From positions 1,385,501-1,449,500 of the forward strand of contig JAQPZY010001423.1 of NCBI GenBank assembly GCA_029931535.1: a stretch of 64,000 nucleotides of DNA, given 5' to 3'. Below the pieces are notes generated by a model, which was not told where the DNA came from, searched no databases, and was given only the letters and a program-made list of their open reading frames with translations. Both the position numbers and the translations under genes were made by a program. Below are positions 20,926 to 32,409 of the stretch, piece by piece. Every line of letters starts with the position of its first letter. Position 1 is the first letter of the stretch. The DNA is from Margaritifera margaritifera (taxonomy: Eukaryota; Mollusca; Bivalvia; Unionida; Margaritiferidae).

Positions 20926-22424
20926 TATGTGTGTGTGTAAATATGGCAGTCCTTGATTGCTCACAAATATTTGATAAAACATCTCGAGTTGGATTGATGA
21001 ATGTATTTGTATTTTAAAATAGTCGTCTTTTGTAAAATCAATGTTTATGCACAGCTTACATAATGATATCATCAGAATAACATCACTTTTTACCTAGGTA
21101 TATTGTAATGCTATGAACTTTTGGAGAGATTGTATGTAACATAATATGGTTGTGACTTCTGTCTCTTAATAAATAATGGAAAAGAAAAATTCATACACAA
21201 CTTTGTTAATTGCAATAACAGTCCAGTGAAAGAAAATGATAAGGTCAACAAAAAGTATACTCGATCATTGAAAATCTTTAGCAATTTATGCCCTGCTGTA
21301 AGTTAGCTCTGCCAGCTTTCTGCTACAGAAAACGAATGTGTGATCTCAATACCTATGTTATACTCAAAGCTTTACTCACCAGCATGCCCTTTTCTTTGTG
21401 TATTTGATTAGAGGAGTCTATGATCTTCAACCTTTGTAAATTTTATGGATTTCTAAATGCTTATTCAGCTATTATTTTATGAGCAGTTTGTGTCGTGGTG
21501 ATTTTTCCCATACTTCTCTATGTAATAACACTTACTTGGTGATTGATATTCAACTACAAGTAGTGCAATATATACATTTTTGAGTGATTTTGGATTGCTT
21601 GAACCCTTAGCTGTGTAAAAATATTAATTTTTAAAAAGTCATATACTCCAACATATCACAAGCAACCATCCTTAAATTGGAATAATATTCAGAGCCTCTT
21701 CATCCCTCCTTTTGTAAAAAAAAAATTATAAAAGAGCAAAGGTTAATATTTGGTTGTGCCAATATGTCTGTCTGGTTCATGCATATAAACCAGTACAACT
21801 GGTTTTATGCAGAAAGAGAGAAAGCGATAGAATAGTATAAAAATGTGGTTCAGGGGAGATCTTGTGCATAAACCGTGTACAACTGGTTCTATGCAGAGAG
21901 AAAGACAGACAGAGGGAGAGAATGGTATAAAAAAGGGATTTTGAGTGAGATGTGCTTCATGCTGCATAGCTGAAGATTTTAAGTCATCCTTGCACTCTTT
22001 GAAGAAAATTTGAGGACTCCTTATCTTGCTTGTTTATACATATGCTTTAATGCATGCATGCATGCAGCTTTTATGTGTGTGCATTTCAATGTCTGCTCTC
22101 ATACATTGATTAAGCCGAAGACTTCAAACTTTAAGATATGATTAACGGTGGTTTAAGCTGTAACTAGATGATCCACACCTTGGTCCATTCTAGTTGATGA
22201 TGGTACATAGACAATGATTGGAATAATAAATACTGTATAGTGTGGTCATGCATTACATACCCTTTGACATGGTTGATCTGGCATTCGATATGGATGTTCA
22301 GTCCATAATTTTTTTATTGCACACCCATATGGATGTTTTCACTAATATCGCATGCATCAGTATTTTCAGATGCACCAAACACAACCTATGTCATATTCAC
22401 TTGGGGTTCTCACCTAAAAGACTT
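20926..22424. other. Intronic sequence with one about 105-bp duplication
   Basis: Mostly unremarkable AT-rich DNA. At about 21775-21960 a unit with GTACAACTGGTT.TATGCAGA, an A/G-rich stretch and GAATGGTATAAAAA is duplicated. No exon was supported. Confidence 0.45.
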
Positions 22425-22650
22425 TTAATAATGTCTAATTGGTCCTAAATGAAAATGGTGCTGATCTTACATCCAATATGGCCACCACAGCGGCTGATAT
22501 GAGAATCTTGTTATTGCATAGAAATATCAGAGATAGTTTGAACACTCAGCAATTAAAAAGACGAAATGGTCTTGTCTTGAATTTCTGGAAATATTTTCAG
22601 CCAGTTGAGTGCCAGTCCATTCAAGGGACTCATGTTTTGAATCCTATTCA
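22425..22650 (+). mobile_element. Short copy of the 145-bp tandem-core element
   Basis: It carries one unit (TGTCTAATTGGTCCTAAATG, CTTACATCCAATATGGCCAC) followed directly by the family's 3' module (GAACACTCAGCAATTAAAAA, CTTGTCTTGAATTTCTGGAA, GAGTGCCAGTCCATTCAAGG). Confidence 0.75.
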
Positions 22651-22844
22651 CACTTTACAACTAAATATATCTGGAAATCTTTTAAAAAGTGGGTATGTAA
22701 TAAATACAAAACTGCGTTCGTTTTTTGAGTCAAGTCAGAGGGAGAAACCTTATTGATGATGGCCTCAACTTATTCCTACTCAATATCAAACTCACTCTTT
22801 CCGCTGACTCAGATCAACACACATGTAACTTTGTGTATGTATAA

Positions 22845-23035
22845 CACACAACTTTCTGTGAACAGCATAGACCCAGAACTGCTTTCATATTTGCAATGGC
22901 AGATCAGATATCACACCACTAGTTCTATTTAGGAGTTCAAGTGAACAACATAGACCCTGATGTGTTGACTCATTACCCATGTGATGACAGATTTGTGTCT
23001 GCTCTGTTTGCCATTGGATGTGTGTTATACACTTG
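22845..23035. mobile_element. Hairpin-module element with GTATAACACACA ends (about 190 bp)
   Basis: The left GTATAACACACAACTTTCTG and the right ATGTGTGTTATAC are inverted. Between them, AACAGCATAGACCCAGAACT pairs loosely with GGCAGATCAGAT. A second hairpin uses AACAACATAGACCCTGATGT and GACAGATTTGTGTCTGCTCT. Confidence 0.65.
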
Positions 23036-23915
23036 TAAATAAGGTCAGTAACATAGAAAAGTATGTGGACCTCTTTGGATTCTTAGCTGCAGATAGTCTA
23101 TTTACTGCATGCTTTTTATGATTGCCTTTGCAGTGAAGCTTGTTGCTGTTACAGTTTTGTGTATGATTTAATTCCTCAGTAATTTATGAATACTTTCTTC
23201 ATAGGCATCTCACTTGGTTAGTGAGCTGTTAGATAAATATATATTTCATCCAGTTAAGGAAATGGTTTCCAAATTTAAGAATTCATTTTTAGCTCCACCC
23301 AAGAATGTGAAAAGGGCATAATTATTGTGTTATCCTTGTTCATCCATCAATCCATCTGTCCATCTGTCATACTTTTGCATTAGGTTAGTTTCTCATGTAC
23401 TATGGCTGTGGGGTCGTATATTTTTGTGTGTTGATGCATTTTTATCATTGCAACATCCTTTCCACTAAAAGTAGTCCAGTGGCACCTGTACTTTATGCTT
23501 CAGTGAAACTGGATATATTTTGCATTTAAATCAGTTTCACAGGCTTTTTTGGCTGTAGGGTAAAACAGCTTTGTTTGTGGATGAAAACCCTCTCTCCAAA
23601 TAGTAACCCACATTTCACATTTAAGTAACATGGGTTATTGAGGATTGTAGTGGGGGCAACTTGATTTGATCCTTTTTTTAAGGATTTTACATCTTTTACC
23701 TTTATCTTTTTATTTACCTTTTACAGAAGTTAAACACATTTACGTTGTTACTTTATCTTTTAGTACTTCATGTTTACATTTATGTGGAAGGCTTTATCTT
23801 TGAATTTTTAGCAATTATTTATATTTACAGATTTAGAATTTTACATTTTAATAGGCACCATGTTGCAACTATTGTGCTGACATGCTGTTAAACCCTACTA
23901 CATAATACTCATACA

Positions 23916-24136
23916 TACCGTATATACTCGCATATATTTCGATACCAACTGCAAACTGCATAGATTCAGATCTACCATCGCATAATGCATCGGCAGATCT
24001 GGGTCTATGCAGTTTGTAAGGACTAATCAGTAGAACAAACAACGTAGACCCTGATCTGCTGGCGCATTATGCGACGGCAGATCAGGGTCTATGTTGTTTG
24101 CATTTGGACCCGGCTTATATGCGAGTATATATGGTA
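23916..24136. mobile_element. Hairpin-bearing MITE, full two-hairpin copy (221 bp)
   Basis: The ends are TACCGTATATACTCGCATAT and its inverse GCGAGTATATATGGTA, both closing on TA. Two internal hairpins follow one another. The first pairs AACTGCATAGATTCAGATCT with GCAGATCTGGGTCTATGCAG. The second pairs CAACGTAGACCCTGATCTGC with GCAGATCAGGGTCTATGTTG around the palindromic loop CGCATTATGCG. This is the best-preserved copy in the window. Confidence 0.88.
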
Positions 24137-24139
24137 CCT

Positions 24140-25700
24140 GTCATTCTGTCCATCCTGAAAAGCTTCTTAGCAAGATTGTGCATAAACCATTCAACATACA
24201 TAGACAAATCAAATGTAGCTAGCTTATTTGTATGCATACATAGATTACCTGATTAGGTTTTCAAGCCATTACAACAATTTTTCAAATGTTAAACTTGTTG
24301 GACTTATGCTTTTTTGGATAAAAACCTTGTTAGCACAAATAATAAAAACCACTTTAGGTGGACAAATGCAATTATTTTAGACGTATTTGTATGTACATAC
24401 GTAGATGACCTGATTAGATTTTCATTCCATTACAGTAATTTTTGTTGAGCCTTTGTTAGTGGGAAATGGAGATGTAGCATAGTAGCATTGACAGTTTGTT
24501 AGTGGGAAAGGGAGACATAGCATAGTGGCATCAACAGTTTGTTAGTGGGAAAGGGAGACATAGCATAGTGGCATCAACAGTTTGTTAGTGGGAAATGGAG
24601 ATGTAGCATAGTAGCATTGACAGTTTGTTAGTGAGAAAGGGAGACGTAGCATAGTGGCATCAACAGTTTGTTAGTGAGAAAGGGAGACGTAGCATAGTGG
24701 CATCAACAGTTTGTTAGTGGGAAATGGAGATGTAGCATAGTAGCATTGACAGTTTGTTAGTGAGAAAGGGAGATGTAGCATAGTGGCATCAACAGTTTGT
24801 TAGTGAGAAAGAGAGACGTAGCATAGTGGCATCAACAGTTTGTTAGTGGGAAAGGGAGATGTAGCATAGTGGCATCAACAGTTTGTTAGTGGGAAAGGGA
24901 GATGTAGCATAGTGGCATCAACAGTTTGTTAGTGGGAAAGGGAGACATAGCATGGTGTCATCAACAGTTTGTTAGTGGGAAAGGGAGATGTAGCATAGTG
25001 GCATCGACGGTTTGTTAAGGTTTTGCTTAAAGATTTTAGTTATAATTAGTTCATATTAAGAGAAATTTTGGTGGTTAAGAAGGGGCGGAGCAACCAAGTG
25101 TTAGATTCACTGGAGAGTTTTGACCATTAAGTATGGTACTTAATCAGACAAATAAAGACACATTATTGGTTGAAAAATTAGTTTATGTTCAAATGTGTAT
25201 ATATTTCCTAAAACTTGTTAATAGATTTTCATCATATGAGTCATTATGAAGCTAAGACAATTGATTTTGGAACCCACTTGCTCATCTGGTTGACCTTGAT
25301 GTCAAGGTTACAGTCATACAAAATTTGATAAAGGTTTTGGATTTTTCTTCTGATTGTATTTCCTGATCCCGTCGATGGATTTTGTTCATACTTGAGATGA
25401 ATCATTGTGAAACTAGGACGATTCATTCTGCAACATACTCATGTAACCTTTTGACCTTGTGGTCAAGGTCACTTATTTTGCAGCAATGTTTCAATCATGG
25501 GCTTGACATACAGGCTATGGCCACCTTCTATATTTCACACATTTTTGAACTTAGATTTTTTTCTCAAAAATCTTGTCAGCATTAATAAGCAAAACCACTT
25601 GATATAGACAAATGAAATTTTGGTATGCATGATTATATGTACTGGTATATGTAGATGACCTGATGAGATTTTCATGCCATCATTAAAAAAAACACAATTT
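24140..25700 (+). repeat. Interspersed repeat units surrounding a minisatellite
   Basis: Diverged units with AAAAACCTTGTTAGCACAAA, ACCACTT..GTGGACAAATG, GTATGTACATACGTAGATGA and CCTGATTAGATTTTCATTCC occur on both sides of the array at 24452-25017. Units with TTGACCTTG.GGTCAAGGT appear further right. The whole looks like one tandem-core element interrupted or expanded by the 43-bp array. Confidence 0.55.
24452..25017. repeat. Minisatellite, 43-bp unit, about 13 copies, 129-bp trimers on the left
   Basis: The unit is GTTTGTTAGTGGGAAAGGGA, then GATGTAGCATAGTGGCATCA, then ACA. A marked variant (GGGAAATGGAG with GTAGCATTGACA) recurs near 24461, 24590 and 24719, exactly three units apart. The right part lacks this alternation. 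Confidence 0.96.
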
Positions 25701-26125
25701 TTTTTAGTTTGTTAACTGTTTTCAGTATTACTTTTCGATATGCATATTGTTTTATAAGTACAAATGTAGGACTTTTGTTTGTCGTTTTAACAAAAGAGGG
25801 GGTGGCATGACATTTGTCTTATATGAATACATCTCTTGTTGTGTTCATAATTCACGATAAAACATCTTATCTCATTTTTAGTTTTTGAAAATATATAATT
25901 GAAATGAGACATTCATGGCAGATTAAACTTTCAGTTTTTACATACATGTTTCTATTTTTACATGCTTCATTATTTTTGTAGCAGCTTTGATTACCTGGTA
26001 AAACAAATGATAGCACTGCCTTGCGGTGACTTGTTTAAAGCTATAAAAAAATTAAATCTTAACATACTGTAGTTAATGATTTTTAATGGATCTGTCAATT
26101 GAGTTTTCTGATACATTTCAATAAG
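25701..26125. other. Intronic sequence without recognised features
   Basis: AT-rich, no supported exon or repeat structure. Confidence 0.4.
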
Positions 26126-26214
26126 TTATTGCTTTGCTAGCAAATAGCAGAAAATATGTGCTAATAAGCATTCAAATGTATATATATTTGTATATACACA
26201 CACACGAATAAATA

Positions 26215-26345
26215 ATATTATCATACAGAGAATTTTAATTCGTACTCTACTGAGATTTGAACCTGGATCTGTACAGATTACGGCACCCATTGCCATGCCT
26301 ATAATTGCCAACCCCTATACCATCTCGACCATGCACACATCACCA
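26215..26345 (-). mobile_element. tRNA-derived SINE-like fragment, with a partial second copy at 26590-26640
   Basis: On the minus strand an A-box-like ATGGTCGAGATGGTATAGGG precedes a B-box-like AGGTTCAAATCTCAGTAGAG and then TACGAATTAAAATTCTC. The sequence AGAGAATTTTAATTCGTACT, CTAC.GAGATT.GAAC reappears at 26600-26640 as a truncated copy in the same orientation. Confidence 0.5.
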
Positions 26346-26694
26346 AAAAATGATGCTACAAAGTCGGTGGTATAAGCATTCATGCATACAGACATACCCA
26401 CATGTTGACCCAGTAATTAATTCTGATCAAAGCACACAGTCCATCTGGATTCCTACTACAGAAATCAAGGTATATAGAAGTTATTATAGAGAATTACAAA
26501 TATACACCAAACAGTGGAAAGTGCTATCCCTGGATTCTACAGGAGAATGCTTGATAACATTAACAGAATTTTTAAATATGAATAAATAGTATTATCATAC
26601 AGGTTAGAGAATTTTAATTCGTACTCTACAGAGATTCGAACACTATAGGATCATAGGAGTGTGCACAGAGTGACCCTTGTTCTTTTCTTTTAAG

Positions 26695-26924
26695 CTGTTT
26701 CAGAGGACATATTTAATGACATGAACATTACTCAGTTGCATCATCCTCCACGGCAACATGAGCATGAGCAGGAGGGGGGAGCTAGTCCTGGGCCCGACAC
26801 TCCCCAGGTCTCAACCAAAGTTTACCTGACCCCAGAGGGTCCATATGTGGACTCGCAGAGAATGGCCACTTCCACTGTCTCAGTTCCAGAAATTTCTCTT
26901 GTACCATCACCAGAAGTCAGCAAG
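26695..26924 (+). CDS. RhoGAP-domain protein, exon 4 of 5 visible (Ser/Pro-rich tail)
   Basis: This 230-nt exon lies between TTTTAAG and GTTAGTAG. With the carried base it reads AVSEDIFNDMNITQLHHPPR and then QHEHEQEGGASPGPDTPQ. After VSTKVYLTPEGPYVDSQRM it ends SVPEISLVPSPEVSK in phase 0. The sequence is rich in Pro, Ser, Thr and acidic residues and is probably disordered. It contains S-P and T-P pairs of the kind proline-directed kinases use, but no domain. Codon use and the absence of stops separate it clearly from the surrounding intron. The next exon continues in frame. Confidence 0.78.
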
Positions 26925-27034
26925 GTTAGTAGGGCAAACATCAAGATTTTCTTGGTCAATCCAGATTTGGGGTTTTGATCAATCTGTATTTTTCTGGATT
27001 TACACTTAGATTACTCTGTCTTCTAACACACCTG

Positions 27035-27120
27035 TGAACATAACACATTTTCTGATTGGTGGAATGTCAAAACTGTGAATGTAACATATTTTCTGATTGG
27101 TGGAATGTCAAAATTGCAGA
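27035..27120. repeat. Short direct duplication (about 45 bp)
   Basis: ACATTTTCTGATTGGTGGAA with TGTCAAAACTG is followed by ATATTTTCTGATTGGTGGAA with TGTCAAAATTG. Confidence 0.9.
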
Positions 27121-27644
27121 AGTAAAATCCACTATATGCTGTCATTAATGTTGATGTCATGACTTTCACTTTGAACTATTACCACAAAGAAATAATAATA
27201 GAAGAAAAAAAAACAGAAAGAAAAATAAAAGCATTGATGCTGTTTTATAGGCAGATTCTTCCAGAGTGCATTAGAACATGGATACAATTCCTGTGTTTGA
27301 AGATTTTAGGACATTAATGAAGACTTTACTGTTGCAAATGTTGTATTATTACCAGTAAAGTTAAATTTTCAACCATTAACATCCTCAAATCCATAATGCT
27401 AGACTGTTATCCTCTAATTTCAGGATCTGCAAGTGAATCAATCTGTATGTTTGAGTTTGCACTAGGATCAATCTGTATTTCTGATTTACTCTATGAACGA
27501 GTTTTTTCTGAGCGGTGCTGCTCTCCTAACTACATGCAGTATTATTCAGAAAAAAACTCATTTATATTTTCCCATACAAATGCAGTAGTCTATGCATAAA
27601 CTTTGATTAATCTGTTGTCAGTAGACATATATGTTTTCTTATTG

Positions 27645-28430
27645 TTAGTTCTACCGGTCATAGACAATGAGAGCTTATGGGATGGTCTGTTGTCTGTTGT
27701 CCTCCGTCCATCTGTCATTTCCATTCAAGTTTGTTATCGCTACTCCTCCTAAACTACTTGGAGGATTGCCATGAAACTTTACACATACATTCATCCCATG
27801 GTCTAGTTTGTCCTAAATGAAAATGATGCTGCTCAGACATCCAATGTGGCCACCATAGTGGCCATCTTGAAAATCTTGTTATCACTACTTCTCCTGAATG
27901 AATGGTCATATCAGCATGGGGTTTTCACTAAAAGACTTCTTATGGTGTTTAGTTGGTTGCAAATGAAAACGGTGCCAAAAACTTCCAATAGGTCTGCCAC
28001 AGTGGCCATTTTGAAAATCTTGTTATCGCTGCTTCTCCTAGATGGCTGGTCATATCAGCATTGTGCTTTCACCAAAAGACTTCTAATGATGCCTAGTTGA
28101 TCCTAAATGGAAATGGTGCCAATCTGATATCCAATATGGCCACCATAGCAGCCATCTTGACAGTTTTTTTTTTATTGTTACTCCTCCAAAATTGAAATTC
28201 ATATCAACATGGGGTTTTCACCAGAAGACTTCTTATGATATCTTGTTGGTCCTAAATGAAATTGGTGCCAATCTGACAACTGATATGTCCACCACAGCAT
28301 CTAATTTACAACTCGTTTTCACTGAAGAATATCGGAGATGGTTCAACACTCAGCAGTTACAAGGAAGTAATGATCTTATCATGAATTCCTGGAAATTCTT
28401 TTTGGTCATTAGAGTGTCATTTGCTTAAAG
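27645..28430 (+). mobile_element. 145-bp tandem-core element, third copy (about 4 units)
   Basis: The head is GGTCATAGACAATGAGAGCT, TGTTGTCCTCCGTCCATCTG. The units carry CTAAATGAAAATGATGCTGC, CATCCAATGTGGCCACCATA and GGCCATCTTGAAAATCTTGT. The tail is GGTTCAACACTCAGCAGTTA, CATGAATTCCTGGAAATTCT, TTAGAGTGTCA. It is immediately followed by the 28474-29384 element, so two families are adjacent. Confidence 0.8.
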
Positions 28431-28473
28431 GGAATCTTGTTTTATTAATCTATTGTTGGAAGAGATGTCTGTT

Positions 28474-29384
28474 TTTTTATTTGTTGTTATATGCCTGCCA
28501 TATGGTGTGACATATTTGTCCACCTGTCAGTCTGTTCCCTATTTCGTTTCCACACATCTTCCATTACCAAACTCTGTAAATAAGTTGCATTGGGGGTAAA
28601 GAAGAAGCCTATAGATTTTAGGGTCAAAAAGTTAACAGTCAGGGTCATTGGTTTCTGCACAGTAGCATTAGTTCTATATCACAGACTTGGACCAAACTTT
28701 GCAGATAGCTAGCACTTGGGGTAAGAAAGAATCGTATCAATCTTGGATTCAGAAAGTTGGTTTAGGTTACTGTGAGTGAAAGAAGAAAAATGATTTCTGC
28801 ACAATAAAATTAGTTTTACATCACAGACTTGGACCAAACTTTATGGCTAGCTTGCACAGGGGTAAGGAAGAGGCCTAATGATTATGGGGTCAAAGGTCAA
28901 AGTTACTGACTGAAAGAAGAAAAATGGTTTATGCACAATAACATTAGTCTCCCATCACAGACCTGGACCAAAGATTGTGGACGGCTTGCACTTAAGGTTA
29001 AGAAGATGCCTATTGATCTTGGGGGTCTAAGGGCAATTTATTGTGACTCAAAGAAAAATTTGTTTTGCAGAATAATTTTTGTTTTAGAGTAAGTTTGTTG
29101 ACCAAACATTGTGGATGACTTGCACTTATGGTACGAAGGGAACCAATAGATGTTTGGGGTCTAAAGATCAGTGTTTAAGGTCTTGGTATGTCAGATAAGA
29201 AAATGATGGTTTCTGCACAATACGTTTAGTTCAAGACCACATACCTTAATCAAAGGTCAAAGGTCAGGGTAACTGGAATCTATTAGTCAATAATATCCAG
29301 AGTCAACCATATACTACTAGTGCCTACATAGAGGACTATTAAACATGGGGTGGGCACATAATGTTCCATTCATGATACTCTTGC
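28474..29384 (+). mobile_element. Interspersed element with about 150-bp tandem core units (copy 2)
   Basis: The head TGCCTGCCATATGGTGTGAC, about five units with GGACCAAACTTTGTGGAT-like, GCTTGCACTTAAGG-like and TTTCTGCACAATA-like modules, and the tail TACTAGTGCCTACATAGAGG, GGGGTGGGCACATAATG match 2498-3716. The long inverted repeat of copy 1 is not obvious here. Confidence 0.75.
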
Positions 29385-29687
29385 TTTCAAAAACATTTAC
29401 GATACATAAGACTAATCTCTTCTCACCATGCACTTGTCTTACAGAGACACATTGGACTAGTCTTGGGCATCAGGCTTTATAATTCATGCAACCCTGAACA
29501 TATAGGACATGTTGAGAGATGGTACCTTGGTCTTCACATTACAGAATGATGTTTGATAGCACCAGAATGGTGTAGTTCCATAAGTGCTACAGATTTGGAA
29601 TTTCGTGACATCTTGTTTCCTATAGGGAAATCTGGTTTCTTGTATCATCAGTTCCGTTGTATTTAAATCTCAAGACACAAGCTTTAG

Positions 29688-29692
<5 letters not shown>

Positions 29693-29762
<70 letters not shown>
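29693..29762. repeat. (GT)35 microsatellite
   Basis: An uninterrupted GT run in the last intron of the RhoGAP gene, ending about 230 bp before the terminal exon. Confidence 0.98.
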
Positions 29763-29764
<2 letters not shown>

Positions 29765-29993
29765 CCAAAGAAAACAATGAGTTACTTCCCGTCTTAATGA
29801 TCTTGTGTTGTAGTGCTGTAGAGACATACAATTATGACTCAATGTTCATCAGCCCAAAGAAAAGTTAATATTAAAGGTGCTTGTAGGCCTTTGTCTTTGT
29901 AAATTAAAACAGATTGTGAATTTCAGACAGTATTGTAGATTCCACATATTAATACAATTATGTTCCTGTTAGTTAATTAAATTTGTATTTCAG

Positions 29994-30500
29994 AGACCCA
30001 AATCAGTGGAGGACAGTCTGAATGAAGTCCATACCCAGACCCAGACAAAAAGCCTCAGTCGGTATAATTCTATAAAACGCAAGCAGCTTGAGCGATTACG
30101 TCAGCGGTCTGACTGGTTTCTAGGACCAAATTACAGTCCCGTGGTGACAGGACGCACACCCACGGAACCTGAACCAATCCGAAAAAATGAACATTCAGGG
30201 AACTCTGTTACTAAAGCTTCCTCAGAAGGCACCGTGTTGGATGTATTCTCAGATACAGATAGTGTGTTTACAGATCATACTAGTCGTAGTGAATCCCCAG
30301 CATCAGAACCTGTGAGGACTAATTCTTCATCCACTAGGGTCCAGAGGGACATAATTCATAGTGACACACTTGGGGATGTGTCACCCAAAGAAACAGATGA
30401 AGATGGCCCTTCAACAGATTTACCTGATGAACAAATGACAGAGACAGATGTCTGTTATTTTACAGTAGAACATAAATATGGGGAGCCCAAAAGTTCCTAG
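29994..30500 (+). CDS. RhoGAP-domain protein, terminal exon (exon 5 of 5 visible)
   Basis: This terminal exon follows TTTGTATTTCAG, begins RPKSVEDSLNEVHTQTQT in phase 0 and ends at TAG 30498-30500 (168 codons). Next comes a strongly basic segment SLSRYNSIKRKQLERLRQRS followed by DWFLGPNYSP. The rest is a Ser/Thr/Glu-rich tail with VLDVFSDTDSVFTDHTSRSE and ending HKYGEPKSS. The basic K-R-K-Q-L-E-R-L-R-Q-R stretch could be a helical protein- or membrane-binding element; that is inference. No catalytic domain is present. Together the visible exons give about 320 residues. Confidence 0.82.
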   Translation, partial: RPKSVEDSLNEVHTQTQTKSLSRYNSIKRKQLERLRQRSDWFLGPNYSPVVTGRTPTEPEPIRKNEHSGNSVTKASSEGTVLDVFSDTDSVFTDHTSRSESPASEPVRTNSSSTRVQRDIIHSDTLGDVSPKETDEDGPSTDLPDEQMTETDVCYFTVEHKYGEPKSS

Positions 30501-30792
30501 CATTTGTACTTTTTATTGATGTGATGGTTTTGACAATGTAAAAAGGTATTGATAGTGTTATTATTGCCCTTGTTATGTTTTGTTGTCGTTAATTAAATAA
30601 TTACTTTATACAATCGTTACTAAATACTTCAGTTTTTTTTTTTTAAGTAGAAAATCTACTAACAACATTCATAAGTGATTCAGTACTTGAATGTTACTAA
30701 AATAGATTTTAAAGTATAATCTGGGTTTGAAAAATCGTAAAATAACCTACTTGTCTGGAATCAAGATCTTCATTAAATGGTACCAAAATAAA
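30501..30792 (+). other. Probable 3' UTR start of the RhoGAP gene, with poly(A) signal candidates
   Basis: An ATTAAA lies at 30592-30597, 92 nt after the stop, and an AATAAA at 30787-30792. Neither has a strong GT-rich follower, so the real end may be further downstream. Confidence 0.35.
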
Positions 30793-32405
30793 TATAAAAA
30801 ATTCCCGTCATATTCTGTATGAACTTCTGGGCTAGTGACAGAAAAGTTTGACTTGGTTAGCAAAAGTTTCAGCTTGTCGTGGACAACTTCACAGTGGATT
30901 GCAAAATGATGAATATAATTTTATGTGGAGAGGATTTTTCATGAATATGAAAACCGATTTCATGATTTAAAAGGTACAAGATTGTGAAAGAAAAGTGTAA
31001 TGCACCAGTGCAGAAGATGCCCTTCAATCATATCAGTAAAACAAGTTCTTAACTTTCAGAATGGTAGTCTTAACTCAACAAAAAATAAAAAATGATGAAC
31101 TGGCACTTGGTAGTTTCCCTTTATGTTATTTACCTTTAAGTCACTGTGAAATATATTTTCTTTTAATTATAACAATATGACTTGAACTGAAACTATCTTT
31201 ACATTTTTAACAGCAACCTAAAACATTGGTTTTGATTCATATAATTAGTCTTTGATGGTAAATACAAGTTAGCACAACAGTTAATACTTTACAGGTATAT
31301 ACTTAACAAACATTTTTTTTCCTCACAGGTATCTAGCACTTAAAGCATATTTTTTTGAAGTTTAAATTTTTAAAATTTTAAATCCAGCGTTTTAGTTTCA
31401 TGCTATTGATATCAATTTAAATTTGTGTACTTTAAATGGTAATTCTTTTTATTGGGATATTAATATGAAGAATTCAGTTACTTCAGTTTTACAACGATAG
31501 GTTTAAAAAAATGTTTTGATGTAAGTGGCATGAATTTAATATTTGTAAATTTGCTACATGCTTGCTTATCCCTTCAATATTTATAGGTTATTGTATATGT
31601 AGTGCCTGATTTCTCAGATGGATGAGTTGTTTCGTCCACCCGATATATCAGATAGAACACATACAATAACCTGTTTATTATGTACTCTGATTTTATAATT
31701 AGCATCAATTATCAGGTCTCTTTAACATTAACATCAGCAAACAATTACAAACATTCAAATAAAGATGATCTTTCTTTTCTTTCATTCATGATGTGCATAA
31801 ATGTTGAATATACCAGGCGAGCTATACGACATAATGTTATAATGTGTGTCCTTATCAACGACATACATTGTTTGATGATGATGTATACAGGAATATATTT
31901 TACACATCCCTCCAATGTTAAGTCTATAGGGCAAAGTTAGAGTAGATAATGATAAATGATCTGGTCTATATTGATTGTATATGGAGGACACCTCAGACAA
32001 TTTTTACAGTGTGATAATATAGAGATAATACACGGTTTCCTGTGTGCTTTTGCTAGAACACAAGGAAAGAGTTTGAGCCCAAGGGTTCAGTCTTTTCTGA
32101 CTGCTGCAGCATCTTTATTCTTACATGATTAATTACAAGGTACATACCTTATACATCCAATTACAAAATTGCTGGTCTAAAGCGGCACATGAAATTATGG
32201 TGTTTTAGTATAGCTGATGTCACAAAAGTGCACAATGTCAAACCAGTCTGAACCAACCTGATCACGCAAGAAGGTGATATTAAGGCAATGATGCTTTGTA
32301 TTTAGGATGAATTGATGAATTACCAAGCTCCATATATCTACCACCATCTTTCAGTTAATTGTTGTTTATTTGAAACTCTAATGGGCTGCAAACTCCAATA
32401 TCAAA
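30793..32405. other. Downstream/intergenic sequence
   Basis: AT-rich DNA with no supported gene. The only structured item is the inverted repeat at 31585-31672. Confidence 0.4.
31585..31672. repeat. 88-bp imperfect palindrome (hairpin candidate)
   Basis: AGGTTATTGTATATGT on the left pairs with ACATACAATAACCT on the right, and the inner CTGATTTCTCAGATGGATGA pairs loosely with TTTCGTCCACCCGATATATC. Arms of about 40 nt meet at a small central loop. Confidence 0.7.
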
Positions 32406-32409
32406 CCAG

